Shown here: in pieces, positions 62,892 to 64,000 of the stretch
Layout of the letters: each line of letters opens with the position of its first letter
Numbering within the stretch: position 1 is the stretch's first letter
NCBI GenBank assembly: GCA_019357535.2
Contig: CP079955.1
Location: forward strand, 1,488,001 to 1,552,000
Length of the DNA stretch: 64,000 bases
Direction: 5' to 3'
From: Macrococcus sp. 19Msa1099
GTDB lineage: Bacteria > Bacillota > Bacilli > Staphylococcales > Staphylococcaceae
Notes under the pieces: model-generated
The model's database searches: none
What the model saw: only the letters and a program-made list of their open reading frames with translations
Told to the model about the DNA's origin: nothing
Program-made: the position numbers and the translations under genes

Positions 62892-64000
62892 CTATTTCAA
62901 CTTAAATTCATTCTCAACAATGACTTTCCCTTTATGAATCACTTTCTCGGCATGGTTAACACCATATTGATATGGTATATACTCATGGTTCTTCGCATGC
63001 CACACCACTATATTCGCTTCATCACCTACATCGATTGTTCCAGCGTCTAACCCAATAGCTTTCGCAGCATTGACTGTAACGGCATTCCAGATTTCTTTCG
63101 GTGATAACTTGAGTTTCAGTGCAGCAATGCTCATCACCATCTGTAAGTTACTCGTTACGCAGCTTCCTGGATTGTAGTCCGTCGCAATTGCAATGGCACC
63201 GTTATTGTCTAACATACCACGTGCGTCTGCGTATTCATTTTTATCGAGGTAGAACGTTGTTCCCGGTAATAATACTGCGACTGTATCGCTATCTTTTAGC
63301 ATCTCTTTTCCTTTTTCACTTGCTGCTACTAAGTGGTCCGCACTGATGGCATTCTCTTCGATAGCAAGTTCTAATCCACCAAGCGGGTCGATTTCATCGG
63401 CATGGATTTTCACTGGTAAGCCATGCTCTTTCGCTGCCTGCATGTATTCACGAGACTGATCGATTGTGAACACGCCTGTTTCACAGAAGATATCCGCAAA
63501 GTCTGCTAAATCGTTCACTTGCTCTAAATCATTGATACATTCTTTAATAAACACGTCGCTGTCTTTATCTTTCGGTACAGCGTGTGGTCCAAGGTACGTA
63601 TGTTTCATGTTGATGCCGTACTTTTCCTGTAATCTTTTTGAAACGCGTAACTGTTTTAACTCATGCTCTAAACTTAAACCATATCCACTTTTACTTTCAA
63701 CACTGAGTACACCGTGATGAATCATGCGCAGTAATTCATGCTCTGCTTTTTCGAACAACTCATCTTCACTCGCTTCACGTGTTGCTTTCACTGTAGAGTG
63801 AATGCCCCCACCTTGCTCAAGAATTTCAAGATATGACACACCTTGGCGTTTCAAGCTCATTTCGTGTTCACGTGAGCCGCCGTGCACTAAATGTGTATGC
63901 GCATCGACGAGTGCTGGTGATACTGTCTTTCCTTTCGCATCAATCGTTTCACTTGCTACATACTCATCATTAAATTCTCCGGCATAAACAATCTTGCCAT
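62892..64000 (-). CDS. hutI: Imidazolonepropionase, 5' end outside the window
   Basis: About 369 codons are visible, open to the right edge; the first ~40-45 residues are missing. It hydrolyses imidazolonepropionate to formimino-glutamate, the third step of histidine breakdown. Metal ligands lie in [16 protein letters not shown] and in [19 protein letters not shown] and ATDYNPGS. An internal ATG at 63887 lies past the metal motif and is not the true start. Its terminator is directly downstream, and hutH is at 4888-6390. Confidence 0.94.
   Translation of the reverse strand, partial: GKIVYAGEFNDEYVASETIDAKGKTVSPALVDAHTHLVHGGSREHEMSLKRQGVSYLEILEQGGGIHSTVKATREASEDELFEKAEHELLRMIHHGVLSVESKSGYGLSLEHELKQLRVSKRLQEKYGINMKHTYLGPHAVPKDKDSDVFIKECINDLEQVNDLADFADIFCETGVFTIDQSREYMQAAKEHGLPVKIHADEIDPLGGLELAIEENAISADHLVAASEKGKEMLKDSDTVAVLLPGTTFYLDKNEYADARGMLDNNGAIAIATDYNPGSCVTSNLQMVMSIAALKLKLSPKEIWNAVTVNAAKAIGLDAGTIDVGDEANIVVWHAKNHEYIPYQYGVNHAEKVIHKGKVIVENEFKLK

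Noticed and set aside
62892-63887. Complete hutI starting at ATG 63887
   Set aside because: The metal-binding VDAHTH motif and preceding beta-strands continue upstream in frame to the window edge, so the gene is truncated by the window, not short.

Overview
The window is low-GC Gram-positive chromosome from the family Staphylococcaceae. Its gene order matches the Bacillus ytpP-Q-R-S / murC / ytxG / ytxH / aroA / ccpA / acuC-B-A / acsA block with staphylococcal additions: a Rot-like SarA/MarR regulator next to ytqA-ytqB, and htrA, an acyltransferase and a class A PBP around tyrS. A Macrococcus-like genome is the best guess. That is inference from synteny and protein character; no 16S gene is present.

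Layout. 1-2760: the outer end of an integrated element, probably a prophage, with a truncated lipoprotein gene, two small genes, a tyrosine integrase behind a LexA-type palindrome, and a terminator. 2790-9095: OsmC-family protein, gltT, hutH, two tiny proteins, a PlsC-like acyltransferase and htrA. 9167-14609: TPM/LemA envelope pair, tyrS with a Tyr T-box, class A PBP. 14695-23000: fhs, acsA diverging from acuABC over one perfect cre site, ccpA, aroA (DAHP synthase). 23083-31160: ytxH, ytxG, murC, sftA, ytpR, ytpQ, ytpP and a PTS-type EIIC. 31321-36196: cystine-type ABC transporter, M42 peptidase, C-S lyase-like aminotransferase. 36307-49989: trmB, ytmP, pepV, a pseudouridine synthase, a MurJ-like flippase, a flavoprotein, rhodanese, leuS with a Leu T-box, an MFS carrier, ytqA-mnmM and a rot homologue. 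50015-53890: degenerate YtpA hydrolase, gamma-carbonic-anhydrase-like protein, nitroreductase, GNAT and HAD genes. 53891-58483: pnuC-nadR (nadR broken by an in-frame TGA), thiT under a TPP riboswitch, proline dehydrogenase. 58520-62148: ribDEBAH under an FMN riboswitch. The 3' part of hutI closes the window.

Genes working together. CcpA is encoded here, and strong cre sites lie in the acsA/acuA and proline dehydrogenase promoters, so acetate and proline catabolism look carbon-repressed. AcsA carries the C-terminal lysine that AcuA acetylates and AcuC deacetylates in Bacillus. Vitamin supply genes cluster at the right: thiamine uptake, nicotinamide riboside uptake and salvage, riboflavin synthesis.

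The most unusual structure is a pair of tandem arrays (54195-54477, five units; 62226-62818, ten units). Both have exactly 62-bp periodicity and share the same 36-bp hairpin-bearing core, but each array has its own 26-bp filler. A solitary diverged hairpin (20773-20797) keeps the stem through a compensatory A-T to G-C change. The arrays are not CRISPRs, and I do not recognise them as a described family. Other points worth checking are the nadR nonsense codon, a YtpA hydrolase with Gly in place of the nucleophile Ser, a PlsC-like enzyme with altered motifs, and a 107-bp nested inverted repeat at 43603-43709.
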